This document shows positions 24,186 to 33,447 of a stretch of DNA of 64,000 nt, in pieces. The notes under the pieces were generated by a model that saw only the letters and a program-made list of their open reading frames with translations, searched no databases and was not told where the DNA came from. How positions within the stretch are numbered: the stretch's first letter is position 1; each line of letters opens with the position of its first letter. Location: the NCBI RefSeq assembly GCF_013112225.1, contig NZ_JABFHI010000002.1:372001-436000 (forward strand), given 5' to 3'. Position numbers and translations under genes: made by a program. The stretch is from Vreelandella azerica (GTDB taxonomy: Bacteria; Pseudomonadota; Gammaproteobacteria; Pseudomonadales; Halomonadaceae).

Positions 24186-24761
24186 ATGGGGTTACTTTCG
24201 GGTTACCAGATAAGCATTAATAGGTTAAATCGCCATTTGTCTGCTGTGTTCGGGGTAGCGTTGATACTGCTGTTTGCAGGCAGCAGCGCTCAGGCTGCTG
24301 ACTGGCAGGCACATGAGATGCGCCGGTTGCATTCCAGTGAGACCGTCAATCTTGAGGCATTGATTGATAAACGTCCTGTACTAATGGTCAACACCGCTAG
24401 TCGCTGCGGTTTCACTGGCCAGTTTGAAGGGCTGGAAGTGCTTCACCAGCGCTACGGCCCGAAAGGATTGGCCGTTGTTGGTTTCTCATCCAATGACTTT
24501 AATCAGGAAATTGACGAAGAAGGCGCCGCTGATGTCTGTTTCGTCAACTTTGGCGTGACCTTTGATATGCTGGCACCCGTGCATGTGCGCGGCGAAAACG
24601 CCCACCCTGTGTTTGCGGAACTGGCACGTCAATCTGAAGCGCCACGCTGGAATTTCACCAAATATCTGGTTTCGTCAGAGGGTGAGGTGGTGGCGCACTT
24701 TCCCTCCAACGTACGCCCGGAATCAGGCGCGATGCGCAGCGCGATTGAAGACTTGCTGTGA
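24186..24761 (+). CDS. Glutathione peroxidase family protein with signal peptide
   Basis: This thiol peroxidase of the GPx/BtuE family reduces peroxides with glutathione or thioredoxin. The catalytic Cys is in NTASRCGFTGQFEGL, followed by GFSSNDFNQE and the conserved WNFTKYLV (Trp and Asn of the active site). An N-terminal hydrophobic segment ending in SSAQA-ADW predicts export, so the mature enzyme should act in the periplasm. Most bacterial homologues are cytosolic. The ATG at 24186 has GAGAGG upstream; a TTG 24 bases earlier is less likely. A Cys follows in DVCFVNF, the place of the usual resolving Cys region. Confidence 0.87.
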   Translation: MGLLSGYQISINRLNRHLSAVFGVALILLFAGSSAQAADWQAHEMRRLHSSETVNLEALIDKRPVLMVNTASRCGFTGQFEGLEVLHQRYGPKGLAVVGFSSNDFNQEIDEEGAADVCFVNFGVTFDMLAPVHVRGENAHPVFAELARQSEAPRWNFTKYLVSSEGEVVAHFPSNVRPESGAMRSAIEDLL

Positions 24762-24867
24762 CCGATAACAAGCAGGCAAAAAGGTTATTTTGATCTGCGG
24801 CCTAGGACATCCTTACCTAAGCCGCATAAGGCGAGTTGAGCTGACTTCTGAACGTTGATCAACGGGG

Positions 24868-25779
24868 TCATGAGTCAGCAAAATAGAGTGCTTCAGGATT
24901 GTCGACCAGAATACGTTGACGAACATGTTTGTCAGGTGCCCAGTTAGCCAGCTCGTCCAGTAAAGGACCATCATTGGGCATGGGTACAGAAATATGCGGG
25001 TGAGGCCAATCAGAACCCCAAACGCAGCGCTCGGCATTCGAATTAATCAATGCCTGGGCAAAAGGCGTGATATCTTCATAAGGAAGATGCTGGCGACCTG
25101 TTGTTCGATAGGCGCCTGAAAGCTTTACCCAGGCATGACCATCTGCCAGTAGCCTGCACAGCGTCTGAAACTTAGGGTGCTCTACTCCCTTGCCAGCTTC
25201 CATATGGCCCATATGATCAATCACACAGTGTGTTGGTAAGCGCTTTATCCGCTGCTCAAGTTCATCAACATCAGACACATCAATAAGAAACTGCAAGTGC
25301 CAGCGGCGAGCTGCAAGTCTCTCGGATAGCGCGACCACATCTTTCCACTGCAGACCTCCCTTGAACAACAGGTTGAGACGAATCCCTCTGAATCCATCCT
25401 GATGAAGTGCATCAAGTTGTTTTTCACTGACCTCTGAGCTGACGACCGCGACCCCTCGGTAATCACGCCCTTTCTGGCGGAGAGCGCGCAAGGCATCACG
25501 GGTCGCGGAATTGTCTAGCCCGTAGACGCTGGGCTGGACGAGTACACCGCGTTCGATTCCTAGCGTCTGATGCAACTGCTGGTATGCTTTAAGCGAAGCA
25601 TCAGGAGGTGTATAGGTACGCTCAGAAGTATATGCATAGTGCTCGGCAGGGCCAAATACATGGGCATGACAGTCCACGGCACCTGGGGGCATTACAAATC
25701 GTGGTGCTTTAGGCGCCGGGTCTGCCGGCGCACAGAAGGGAATCGTATTGGCAAGATCCGTAAATGACAGCTCAGTCAT
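24868..25779 (-). CDS. Amidohydrolase-superfamily lactonase/hydrolase (PDC-hydrolase-like, COG3618)
   Basis: The 303-residue TIM-barrel protein has the amidohydrolase pattern: VDCHAHVFGP near residue 36, the strand GFRGIRLNL near 130, VIDHMGH near 190, and the distal Asp in WGSDWPHPH near 253. Closest in style to 2-pyrone-4,6-dicarboxylate hydrolase and sugar lactonases, it would hydrolyse a cyclic ester or related bond. It follows the alpha/beta-hydrolase gene by five bases, so the two are almost certainly co-translated. The substrate is unknown; the neighbourhood suggests a small imported organic solute. Confidence 0.8.
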   Translation of the reverse strand: MTELSFTDLANTIPFCAPADPAPKAPRFVMPPGAVDCHAHVFGPAEHYAYTSERTYTPPDASLKAYQQLHQTLGIERGVLVQPSVYGLDNSATRDALRALRQKGRDYRGVAVVSSEVSEKQLDALHQDGFRGIRLNLLFKGGLQWKDVVALSERLAARRWHLQFLIDVSDVDELEQRIKRLPTHCVIDHMGHMEAGKGVEHPKFQTLCRLLADGHAWVKLSGAYRTTGRQHLPYEDITPFAQALINSNAERCVWGSDWPHPHISVPMPNDGPLLDELANWAPDKHVRQRILVDNPEALYFADS

Positions 25780-25784
25780 GGCAG

Positions 25785-26705
25785 TTAGGCGGCAACGGAG
25801 GGCGTGTTCAAAGGTGCAACGCTGGTTTCCAGCCAGTTAGCGATATGCGCTGCGAAGTGCTGGAACTTTGGGTCATCATCCAGCATCCATTCTGTATGAC
25901 CACCTTGAGGCAGCAAGAACAGTGATTTAGGCCCGGGATAAGTCGCATACAGAGAATGTGCTTCGCTGACAGGATGGAGGTCATTTTCACCGCCATGAGC
26001 AATTAGCAGTGGTGTTTTGGCAAAACGCTGGTCGATGTGTGCCTCAGGGCAGAATGAAATCAGCGAATCAGCAAAATCGAGATCCGACATGACACCGTAG
26101 CCACTGGTTTTGAACAGCACGTCGTCAACATAGCCTTTGGAAATTGGATCCAGCGGGTAGATATCAAAAGGATCCAGCTTGCGCGGCTCGCCACCCTGAG
26201 CTATGCGCAGACGCTCCTGATTCATAAACTGACGGAACTGTTTCCAGCCCAGTTCACCGCGTAAGGCTTTTTGCACTCGTACCGCATCAAAGAAACCATT
26301 CATGCTTACCAGGGCGTCCACCAGGTCTTCTACCAGGCGATACGCATCCAATACCAGGCCACCTGCCATCCCCCAGCCGGCTAGTACCAGCGGGCGGTTT
26401 TCCTGTTCGGCACGCGCGCGAACCCGCGTCACAACATTGGCAATATCGCGTACCTGTTCTTCAATCAACACCTTGCCGCGTTCGCCTTCGCTTTCACCAA
26501 AGCCACGATAATCAAAGCCAACACATAGAAAGCCCTGACGCGTCAGGTAACGAGCAAAGCGCTCAGGATGAATGTGCTTTAGTCCGGTAAAGCCGGAACA
26601 CACAATCACCACGGGAGAGTCATCCTTCAAGGTACCTTCTTCCCAGTAATAAGAACCGTCAAGCTTGTAGCCATCACTTTGAATGGAAAGGCTTTCTGAA
26701 TGCAT
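25785..26705 (-). CDS. Alpha/beta-hydrolase-fold protein lacking the nucleophile Ser
   Basis: This 306-residue protein has the alpha/beta-hydrolase layout: oxyanion strand VVIVCSGFTG, GFDYRGFGES, the elbow LVLAGWGMAGG near residue 115, and a late HGGEND and QGGHTEW that supply the Asp/His pair. The elbow reads G-W-G-M-A where G-x-S-x-G is expected, so the nucleophile Ser is replaced by Gly. The codon is GGG, so this is not a frame error. It may be a non-hydrolytic enzyme, or use a different residue or cofactor-free chemistry. It is divergent from the GlxA-type regulator gene across 105 bases and upstream of the amidohydrolase. Confidence 0.78.
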   Translation of the reverse strand: MHSESLSIQSDGYKLDGSYYWEEGTLKDDSPVVIVCSGFTGLKHIHPERFARYLTRQGFLCVGFDYRGFGESEGERGKVLIEEQVRDIANVVTRVRARAEQENRPLVLAGWGMAGGLVLDAYRLVEDLVDALVSMNGFFDAVRVQKALRGELGWKQFRQFMNQERLRIAQGGEPRKLDPFDIYPLDPISKGYVDDVLFKTSGYGVMSDLDFADSLISFCPEAHIDQRFAKTPLLIAHGGENDLHPVSEAHSLYATYPGPKSLFLLPQGGHTEWMLDDDPKFQHFAAHIANWLETSVAPLNTPSVAA

Positions 26706-26810
26706 GGGGTGCTCCGCTGACTCATTGTTTGAATGCCGATGTTGGCATTGACATCTTGCAATATCAGCGCCATGGTTAAAGATATTAAAACGTCATAAAA
26801 GAAAACAATC

Positions 26811-27785
26811 ATGACATCCAAGATGCCTTGTAGAAGACCTTTTACCTTTGGCTTTGTACTGTTTCCAAACTTTGCAATGCTGTCGTTCAGTTCCGTTATC
26901 GAACCCCTGCGTATCGCCAATCGTCTGAGTGGGAAAAATATTTATCACTGGGAGTTGCTGAGTCTGGATGATCAGGCCGTAGAAGCAAGCAACGGTCTTT
27001 TATTCACACCCAGTTTGCAGGTGGAGCAATGGCATGATCTGGATGCCATCATTTTAGTGGCTGGCATTGGCACCAGCCTGATCGCTGATCAGCGGCTGTT
27101 TAAATGGCTGCGTGATATAGCGCGCGGTGAGCGTTTGCTGGGTTCAACCTCAACCGGCAGTATTCTGCTAGCCAAAGCGGGTGTTCTTAAAAACAAACGT
27201 TGTACCATTCACTGGGAAGATCAGGCCAATCTTCAGGAGGAGTATCCAGAACTGATCGTCACCCATGAGCTGTTTGAAATTTCAGGCAATATCATGACGT
27301 GTTCCGGCGGAACGGCTGGATTGGATATGATGCTGTCGTTGATTGAACGGCAGCAGGGCAGTCGTCTGGCAAAAAGCATCGCTGAACAATGTATTCACCC
27401 GACGATTAGGCCTGCGCATGATCAGCAGCGCATGTCGATTGAAGAGGCGCTGGGCATCCATAGCCCGGCGCTTGCCCGTGCAATTGAAATCATGCAGTCC
27501 CATATAGAAGACCCTGTGAACTGTGAAAGCATCGCCGCCATGGTCAATATTTCCAATCGTCAGCTGCAGCGGCTGTTCAAACATAAATTTGGGCTTACAC
27601 CGGCAACCTATTACCTGCAACTGCGCCTAGAACATGGTGACAACCTGCTGTGTAAAACCTCCATGAGTATTCTGGACGTCTCAACGGCCACCGGGTTTTC
27701 GTCTACATCGCACTTCAGTAAGTGCTATCGCAAGTATTACCGCATGCTGCCTCGCGAACGGCGCAAACAGGTAGCAACAGGGTGA
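26811..27785 (+). CDS. GlxA-family AraC-type transcriptional regulator
   Basis: The 324-residue protein has an N-terminal DJ-1/PfpI-like ligand domain (about residues 10-185, with LVAGIG and TCSGGTAGLDM) and a C-terminal AraC double helix-turn-helix (about 215-320, SNRQLQRLFKHKFGLTP and STATGFSSTSHFSKCYRKYY). This architecture is shared with GbdR, CdhR and ArgR-type activators of glycine betaine, carnitine and arginine catabolism in pseudomonads. It lies between the hydrolase pair and the nitrilase/transporter operon, and is divergent from the former, so it probably controls both. Inducer unknown. Confidence 0.88.
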   Translation: MTSKMPCRRPFTFGFVLFPNFAMLSFSSVIEPLRIANRLSGKNIYHWELLSLDDQAVEASNGLLFTPSLQVEQWHDLDAIILVAGIGTSLIADQRLFKWLRDIARGERLLGSTSTGSILLAKAGVLKNKRCTIHWEDQANLQEEYPELIVTHELFEISGNIMTCSGGTAGLDMMLSLIERQQGSRLAKSIAEQCIHPTIRPAHDQQRMSIEEALGIHSPALARAIEIMQSHIEDPVNCESIAAMVNISNRQLQRLFKHKFGLTPATYYLQLRLEHGDNLLCKTSMSILDVSTATGFSSTSHFSKCYRKYYRMLPRERRKQVATG

Positions 27786-27800
27786 ATAGGTCTGCAGGTT

Positions 27801-28643
27801 CTAGCGATAACCGGCCATCAGTTCACGAATTAACGGCGTGTCGGCATCCCGGTGGGTAGGCAGTTCAAAGCGGGCTCTGGCGATTTGGGTGCGGGACAGC
27901 TCTGCTGAGATAAGCATCTCTCTATCGTCAGCGGTTGCCAGTAACTCTCCACGTGGACCAAGAATGCGCGAGCCGCCCCAAAAATGGCTCTCTCCTTCAG
28001 GGCCAAAGCGATTAGCCATAATCACGGGGGTGCCATACGTCATGGCATAAAAACTCACATTAAGCAGCCAGTTCTGTTCGTTGGAGAACTCTTCGCTGAC
28101 AATACCGGAGGCTGAATTGATGGGGGCGCACAGCACCGTTGGACGAGGCAGCAAGGCAGCGTGTACCAAGGCTGGATTCCAAAGGTCAGCGCAGATCAGC
28201 GATGTGCTTGACCAGCCTGGGCAAATTTCTGCCAGCGTTACCTCACTGCCATGGGAAAACCACTTACCTTCTTCAAGGCCTCCATAAGTGGGTAGGTTCA
28301 ATTTGCGATGTACGGCTTTCAAGGTGCCATGCTGCAAGATGGCAAGGGCGTTGTAATATTCCCCTGGGCTTGCTTCTTCAACGAAACCAACAATGGTCTG
28401 CATGCTGCCACATGCCTTTGCAAGCTCACTCAGACGTGGATCCTCCAGCGGCATTGCAACCTGCATGACGCGGCTGCCCAAGCCATAGCCTGTCAGCGAA
28501 AGCTCGGGAAATACCAGCAGTTCAAGGTTATGCTCGCTAGCCTCTTCAATGATGTTCAGGTGGCGTTCAAAATTTGCATCCATATCGTAAAGGTCAGCGT
28601 TAATCTGTGCCGCGCCAACGAGCAGTTTGTCCTGATAATGCAT
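27801..28643 (-). CDS. Nitrilase-superfamily carbon-nitrogen hydrolase
   Basis: The 280-residue cytosolic protein has an intact Glu-Lys-Cys triad: E in LLVFPELSLTGYG, K in VHRKLNLPTYG, C in LICADLWNP. Such enzymes split amide or carbamoyl C-N bonds; true nitrile hydrolysis is rare in this branch. It begins 97 bases after the transporter binding-protein gene on the same strand, with a terminator-like hairpin between. The link suggests it acts on the imported solute or a derivative. It converges on the GlxA-type gene. Confidence 0.85.
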   Translation of the reverse strand: MHYQDKLLVGAAQINADLYDMDANFERHLNIIEEASEHNLELLVFPELSLTGYGLGSRVMQVAMPLEDPRLSELAKACGSMQTIVGFVEEASPGEYYNALAILQHGTLKAVHRKLNLPTYGGLEEGKWFSHGSEVTLAEICPGWSSTSLICADLWNPALVHAALLPRPTVLCAPINSASGIVSEEFSNEQNWLLNVSFYAMTYGTPVIMANRFGPEGESHFWGGSRILGPRGELLATADDREMLISAELSRTQIARARFELPTHRDADTPLIRELMAGYR

Positions 28644-28681
28644 GCGCTTTTCCTCATTTGCCGGTTGATGAGTGCCAATAA

Positions 28682-28707
28682 TAAAAGGGCTACCCTGAGG
28701 CAGCCCT
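28682..28707 (-). terminator. Terminator-like hairpin between binding protein and nitrilase genes
   Basis: On the minus strand AGGGCTGCC-TCA-GGGTAGCCCT is followed by TTTATTATT. The stem AGGGCT/AGCCCT is perfect and extends through a bulge. It could end most transporter transcripts, leaving the nitrilase to read-through or its own promoter. Confidence 0.6.
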
Positions 28708-28739
28708 GTTAAGGTGGTTAGTCATTCGAGGTAATTGAA

Positions 28740-29624
28740 TTACAGCAGGTCATTTTGTTCAAGAAATGTCTGGGCAACGTCTTCAATCGTCTCACGCTCT
28801 ACGTCTACCCGGGCATTGAGTGCCGCCATGGTGTCATCGTCTAGTTGCGCTGACAGGGCATTGAGCTGTTCGGCAAGTGCTGGGTATGCATCGAGCGTTT
28901 CCTGGCGGATAACGGGCGTTAACGCATAAGCCGGGAAGTAGTTCTGGTCGTCTTTCAGTACATAAAAATCAAACGCCGGAATCCTTCCATCGGTTGCAAA
29001 CACCAAGCCAACATCCACCTGGCCGTCACGCAGCGCCTGGTAGACTAGGCCTGAATCCATGCGGCTGACATCGCGGCGGCCAACGCGGAAATCATATGCC
29101 TGCAGGAGAGGGCGCCAACCATCGTCACGTGCGTAAAATTCGGCGTTCAAGCCAAAGGAGAGTTCTTCATCAGCGTTAACTGCATCGGCCAAGTCTGATA
29201 ATGTCTCAATGCCGCGTTCCGCCGCGTCATCGGCGCGCATGGCGAGCGCATAAGTGTTGTTGGCAGCTGATGGGGCAAGCCACACAAGCCCCTTTTCGGC
29301 ATCCAGTTCCTTGACACGGGCGTAGGTTTCTTCCGGGCTCAACCGTTCAGAAATATCATTGTAGTTGATCAGTGAAGTGCCCGTGTATTCCCAATACAGA
29401 TCAATCTGGCCATTTTCCTGGGCCTGACGCAGCACTGCTGAACCCATGCCGGAACGGGTGTCGACGTCATAGTCGAGACCTGTGAGATATTGGCCCGTCA
29501 TAGTTGCAAGAATTTGCTGTTCGGTGAAATTTTTACCGCCGACGGTGACTTCAGCTGTGTAAGCCGTTGACAGCGTGCCTGCTAGTGCAGCGCCGGTCAG
29601 TAGGGTGGTAATCGGTTTCATCAT
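28740..29624 (-). CDS. Osmoprotectant/betaine-type ABC transporter binding protein (OsmF/OpuC-like)
   Basis: The 294-residue periplasmic protein has a signal peptide ending near TAYTA-EVTVG, then GGKNFTEQQILATM, the hallmark start of OpuBC/OpuCC/OsmF receptors, and DLYWEYTGTSL. These bind quaternary ammonium or related solutes through an aromatic cage. Which one cannot be told. There is no lipobox Cys, so the mature protein is soluble in the periplasm. It is the last of four transporter genes, 65 bases after the second permease gene. Confidence 0.9.
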   Translation of the reverse strand: MMKPITTLLTGAALAGTLSTAYTAEVTVGGKNFTEQQILATMTGQYLTGLDYDVDTRSGMGSAVLRQAQENGQIDLYWEYTGTSLINYNDISERLSPEETYARVKELDAEKGLVWLAPSAANNTYALAMRADDAAERGIETLSDLADAVNADEELSFGLNAEFYARDDGWRPLLQAYDFRVGRRDVSRMDSGLVYQALRDGQVDVGLVFATDGRIPAFDFYVLKDDQNYFPAYALTPVIRQETLDAYPALAEQLNALSAQLDDDTMAALNARVDVERETIEDVAQTFLEQNDLL

Positions 29625-29689
29625 GATGTTTTCCTCGTTGTTATGACATCTAAGGTTAAAGTGCAGCTCTTGGTTAAATCAGCGCCGCC

Positions 29690-30430
29690 TCAGGCACGCG
29701 CCTTTCGTGCAGGGTTAACCCCGCGAGGGACAATAACGAAGGCGATGAGGGCGATCAGTGCATCGACCAGAATCGCCAGAATGGCAGTAGGAATGGCGCC
29801 TGCCAGCATCATGACAGGGTCGTAAAGGTCGATACCGGTGAAAATCAGCTCACCAAGGCCACCAGCGCCGATCAGAAAAGCCAGTGGCACGGTGCCAATA
29901 TTGATGGCTAGTGCCGTGCGAATACCGGCAAAAATGACATACAGCGCATTAGGAAGCTCGACCCGCATCAAGCGCTGGGCGGGAGACATGCCAATCCCGG
30001 CAGCGGCTTCTTTAAGTGCTGGAGAAACACCTTTCAGGCCGGTATAGGTATTGCGCGTAATCGGCAGCAGGGTGGCGACAAACAGCCCGAATACTGCTGG
30101 CACAATGCCAATGCCCAGAAGGCTCATGGAGAGGGCTAATACGGCCAGCGTGGGAATGGTTGTGCCGATATTCAGCACCTGCATGGCGGATTCCGCCCAG
30201 CGGGCCATGCTTGGGCGCGATAACACTATGCCGAGTGGAATGGCGACAATAATCGCCAGGGCACCGGAAATAGCGGTCAGCCACAGATGCTCAACTGCCA
30301 GAAACTGAACGTCCGGAAGGTAGAACAGAAACTCATCAATGACGCCGCTAGCATGCCCCCAGACTCCAAGGCTGAAAGCAGCGATTAACAGCAAAACACG
30401 CAGCATCCCGTTCATACTCTGGATTGGCAT
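29690..30430 (-). CDS. Osmoprotectant ABC transporter permease (second)
   Basis: The 246-residue inner-membrane permease has five or six helices and the ABC coupling loop EAAAGIGMSPAQRLMRVELPNA (about residues 145-166). The order permease-ATPase-permease-receptor matches the OsmU (YehWXYZ) type of system. It starts four bases after the ATPase stop. Confidence 0.9.
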   Translation of the reverse strand: MPIQSMNGMLRVLLLIAAFSLGVWGHASGVIDEFLFYLPDVQFLAVEHLWLTAISGALAIIVAIPLGIVLSRPSMARWAESAMQVLNIGTTIPTLAVLALSMSLLGIGIVPAVFGLFVATLLPITRNTYTGLKGVSPALKEAAAGIGMSPAQRLMRVELPNALYVIFAGIRTALAINIGTVPLAFLIGAGGLGELIFTGIDLYDPVMMLAGAIPTAILAILVDALIALIAFVIVPRGVNPARKARA

Positions 30431-30434
30431 CAGC

Positions 30435-31595
30435 TCACTCCTCGGTTAGCGGGGCGGTAGGCGCAGTATTGCCAGATTGGGCACGGAAGCGTGCTCCCAG
30501 ATGGTGCGTCATCGCTCTTTGGGTGATGTGGCCACATAACTGGTTGTTATCATCGACGCAGGGCAGCCAGGTGATGTCATTCGCCAGCATCAGCGACACC
30601 GCTTTACGCAGATCATCGTTAATGTTGACGATGGCCGGTACTTGCTGAGCATGATCGTGACATCGGCCCTTGCTGACCTGGGCAACGGAGCGCGGGATGA
30701 TGCCCGTAGGCTGGCGCTGTTCATTGACCATGATGATAGCGTGCTGGTACCCACTACGATCTATTCTGCTGAGCGCGGTTTCCATGCTGTCCTGTTGTGT
30801 AACCGTTTCCACTTCACTGTTGATGACGTCCTGAACCTTGATCAGATTCAAGCGTTTCAGGGCACGATCTTCGCCCAGGAAGGACTCGACAAAGTTGTCT
30901 TGGGGAGCAGCCAGGAGTTCGTCGGGTGTGGCATATTGCACAAGATGACCATCGCGGAAGATGGCGATGCGATCGCCCATCTTAATCGCTTCATCAATAT
31001 CATGGCTGACGAACATGATGGTTTTCTTCAGCTCTTTCTGCATCTTGATGAACTCATCCTGTATCACCGCCCGGTTGATCGGGTCGATGGCGCCAAAAGG
31101 TTCATCCATCAGCATGACTGGTGGATCTGCGGCCAAGGCTCGCGCCACGCCAATACGCTGTTGTTGGCCACCCGAAAGCTCGCTGGGATAGCGCTTCAGA
31201 AAGGCATCCGGCTCCAGGGCAATCATATGCATCAATTCCCGCGCACGTTCCTTATATTTTTTGGCATTCCATCCCAGCAACCTGGGCACAATGGTGATGT
31301 TTTCCTCAATGGTCATATTGGGGAAAAGGCCAATCTGCTGGATGACATACCCGATATTGCGCCGCAGTGTCTGGGTGTCTAGTGAGGTGGTGTCCTGATT
31401 ATCAATAAATACCTTGCCGGACGTAGGGCGAATGATGCGATTGATCATTTTCAGTGTGGTTGTTTTGCCACACCCCGACGGACCGAGCAGGATGCAGATT
31501 TCGCCGCTGGGTACTTCCATATTGATGTGGTCAGCCGCAACGACAGCCCCTTTAGGCGTATCGAATACCTTGGTCAAGTTCTCAAGTCGAATCAT
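30435..31595 (-). CDS. Osmoprotectant ABC transporter ATPase with CBS pair
   Basis: The 386-residue ATPase drives solute uptake. Walker A LGPSGCGKTT is near residue 38, the Q-loop VIQQIGLFPNM near 87, signature LSGGQQQRIG near 140, and Walker B VMLMDEPFGAID near 160. From about residue 255 two CBS motifs follow (MVNEQRQPTGIIPRS and ITWLPCVDDNNQLCGHIT), which in OpuA-type systems sense ionic strength. The second permease gene follows after four bases. Confidence 0.93.
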   Translation of the reverse strand: MIRLENLTKVFDTPKGAVVAADHINMEVPSGEICILLGPSGCGKTTTLKMINRIIRPTSGKVFIDNQDTTSLDTQTLRRNIGYVIQQIGLFPNMTIEENITIVPRLLGWNAKKYKERARELMHMIALEPDAFLKRYPSELSGGQQQRIGVARALAADPPVMLMDEPFGAIDPINRAVIQDEFIKMQKELKKTIMFVSHDIDEAIKMGDRIAIFRDGHLVQYATPDELLAAPQDNFVESFLGEDRALKRLNLIKVQDVINSEVETVTQQDSMETALSRIDRSGYQHAIIMVNEQRQPTGIIPRSVAQVSKGRCHDHAQQVPAIVNINDDLRKAVSLMLANDITWLPCVDDNNQLCGHITQRAMTHHLGARFRAQSGNTAPTAPLTEE

Positions 31596-31625
31596 GGTTT
31601 GTCCTTGTTGTTTCCGGTGCGTCGG

Positions 31626-32291
31626 TTAATCAGCGGCTGGAAGGGTTGTCATGCCCTTGGGCGTCAGGCGCTTTTGCAGATACAGCAGCGCATAATCAAC
31701 GATAACGGCCAGCAGGCTGACGGCAATTGCGCCAAGCACCAGTTGTCGAGGGTCAGATTGGGAAATGCCACGGCTGATAAAGGTACCCAGGCCGCCAGCG
31801 CCGATATAGGCGGCAATCGCCATTACCCCGATATTGAGCACGACGGCAGTACGTACCCCCGCCATGATGATAGGAATCGCCAGCGGAATCTCGACCTTCT
31901 GCAAACGTTGGTTCTGACTCATGCCAATGCCCCTTGCAGCTTCCCGCAAGGCAGGGTCGACGTTGTTGATCGCTGTATAGGTATTACGGATGATAGGCAG
32001 CTGGGAATAAAGCAGTACGGCAATGACCGCCGGCACATAACCAATGCCATGGCCAATAATGGACAGCACCGGAATCATGATGCCGAAAAGCGCAATCGAC
32101 GGAATAGTGACAATAATCGACGCCAGGTAGAGCACGTTCTTGGCCAGTCTTTCATTCTTGGTAATCGCAATCCCGATAGGTACGCCGGTCAGAGTGGCAA
32201 TACCCACAGCCAGGCCAACCAGCGCGATATGCTCAAGGGTGCGTGTTATCAGCACATCGATATTGGAAATCGCATACTGGATCCATTCCAT
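31626..32291 (-). CDS. Osmoprotectant ABC transporter permease (first)
   Basis: The permease of about 221 residues is the first gene of the transporter operon. The coupling loop reads EAARGIGMSQNQRLQKVEIPLA. I take the ATG at 32291, which has GAGG nine bases upstream; an earlier in-frame TTG is less likely. The 263-base gap upstream (32292-32554) should hold the operon promoter; no clear promoter was found there, only an AT-rich segment. Confidence 0.88.
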   Translation of the reverse strand: MEWIQYAISNIDVLITRTLEHIALVGLAVGIATLTGVPIGIAITKNERLAKNVLYLASIIVTIPSIALFGIMIPVLSIIGHGIGYVPAVIAVLLYSQLPIIRNTYTAINNVDPALREAARGIGMSQNQRLQKVEIPLAIPIIMAGVRTAVVLNIGVMAIAAYIGAGGLGTFISRGISQSDPRQLVLGAIAVSLLAVIVDYALLYLQKRLTPKGMTTLPAAD

Positions 32292-32554
32292 GCATTTACC
32301 TCGCAATCTGTTGTGATTATTAGTCAGGATGTGCAGCGTTAGGCTAGAGAATACTCTTAAGTGTTACGGGTATAAAAGCGACATATAAAAGTGAAAAAGT
32401 CACACAAAGGCAATGCCAACGAGCACTTCAGCGCTCATCAGGCTATTTCGGCTGGGGAATATATCATTGTTAACACAGGTTGCGTTCACGCCACTGTCAT
32501 GCGTCTGCGTTAGATTTTATCCGCTTCCAAAAGCGGGTAGGGCGCAAGGTAAGG

Positions 32555-33447
32555 CTAACGCTGAGCTGCCGCCAACAGGGTGTCTCCGGACTGGTTGAGC
32601 AGCGCCTGAACGCTGGGAGATTCAAATTGACGGCGGATAGTGATGGCGTAAAACTCCTCGAACACGCCGGGCAGGGCGCCGAAGTCATTGAGCGTTCCAG
32701 CACTCAACTCGTCACGCACAACGACCGGCGGCATAATCGCAATATGGCGAGTATCACGAGTGAGCAGGCGCATCATTGCCATATCGTCCACTTCGGCCAC
32801 AATATTGACCGACAGGCGATGATATTCGCACAGCTGGTCAAAGGCGTGACGCATGGCATTTTCGGGGCCTGGCACAATCAGGCCGTGCTGGCGTAGGCCG
32901 TCTGGAAAGCGCAGGGCCAGATGTGCCGCCCCTATCATGCTGACTGACTGCCGCGCCAGACGTCGAGAACGCCAAGGATGTTGCTCATCACCTTGGACAG
33001 GCTGATTGGCAAGCACCACATCCAACTGATGAGCCGAGAGTCGGCGTAGCAGATCGTCCAGGCTACCGCTATTCAGGCTGAGCTCCAGGTCATTACGCTC
33101 CAGCAGCGGGCGTAGAAAACCTTCCTGGAAATTGCGTGACAGCGTCGCTACCGCGCCTATCCGCACGACTTCACTGTGAGCATGCCCGCCTTCGGCAAAC
33201 AGCGCGGTAAGCTCCTCCCCTGGCGGAAGATCGTATCAGCATAATCAAACGCCAGTCGGCCTGCTTCTGAAAGGATCAGCCGCCGCCCCTCGCGTATAAA
33301 CAGCGCCTGCCCCAGGCGTTCTTCCAGCTGGCGAATTTGGTGTGAAAGTGATGACTGTGACACATGCAGCGCTTCAGCCGTGCGCGTCAGATGGCCGGAT
33401 TTCGCGACCTGCCAGAAATAATACAGATGATGATAGTTAAGCTTCAT
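32555..33447 (-). CDS. LysR-family regulator, NhaR-like, frameshifted
   Basis: The winged-helix N-terminus (MKLNYHHLYYFWQVAKSGH, then ALHVSQSSLSHQIRQLEERLG) is NhaR-like, and a LysR co-inducer domain follows. NhaR responds to sodium and pH in enterics. The frame breaks at 33217-33220: the coding strand has four Gs after CA where five are needed. Repair joins FRQGEELTALFAEGGHAHSEVVRIGAVATLS into a 297-residue protein. It is divergent from trxC and upstream of, but not clearly in operon with, the transporter genes. The target is unknown. Confidence 0.85.

Noticed and set aside
24796-24825. Hairpin GCGGCCTAGG/CCTAAGCCGC between convergent genes as terminator
   Set aside because: The stem is imperfect and no T-tract follows on either strand.
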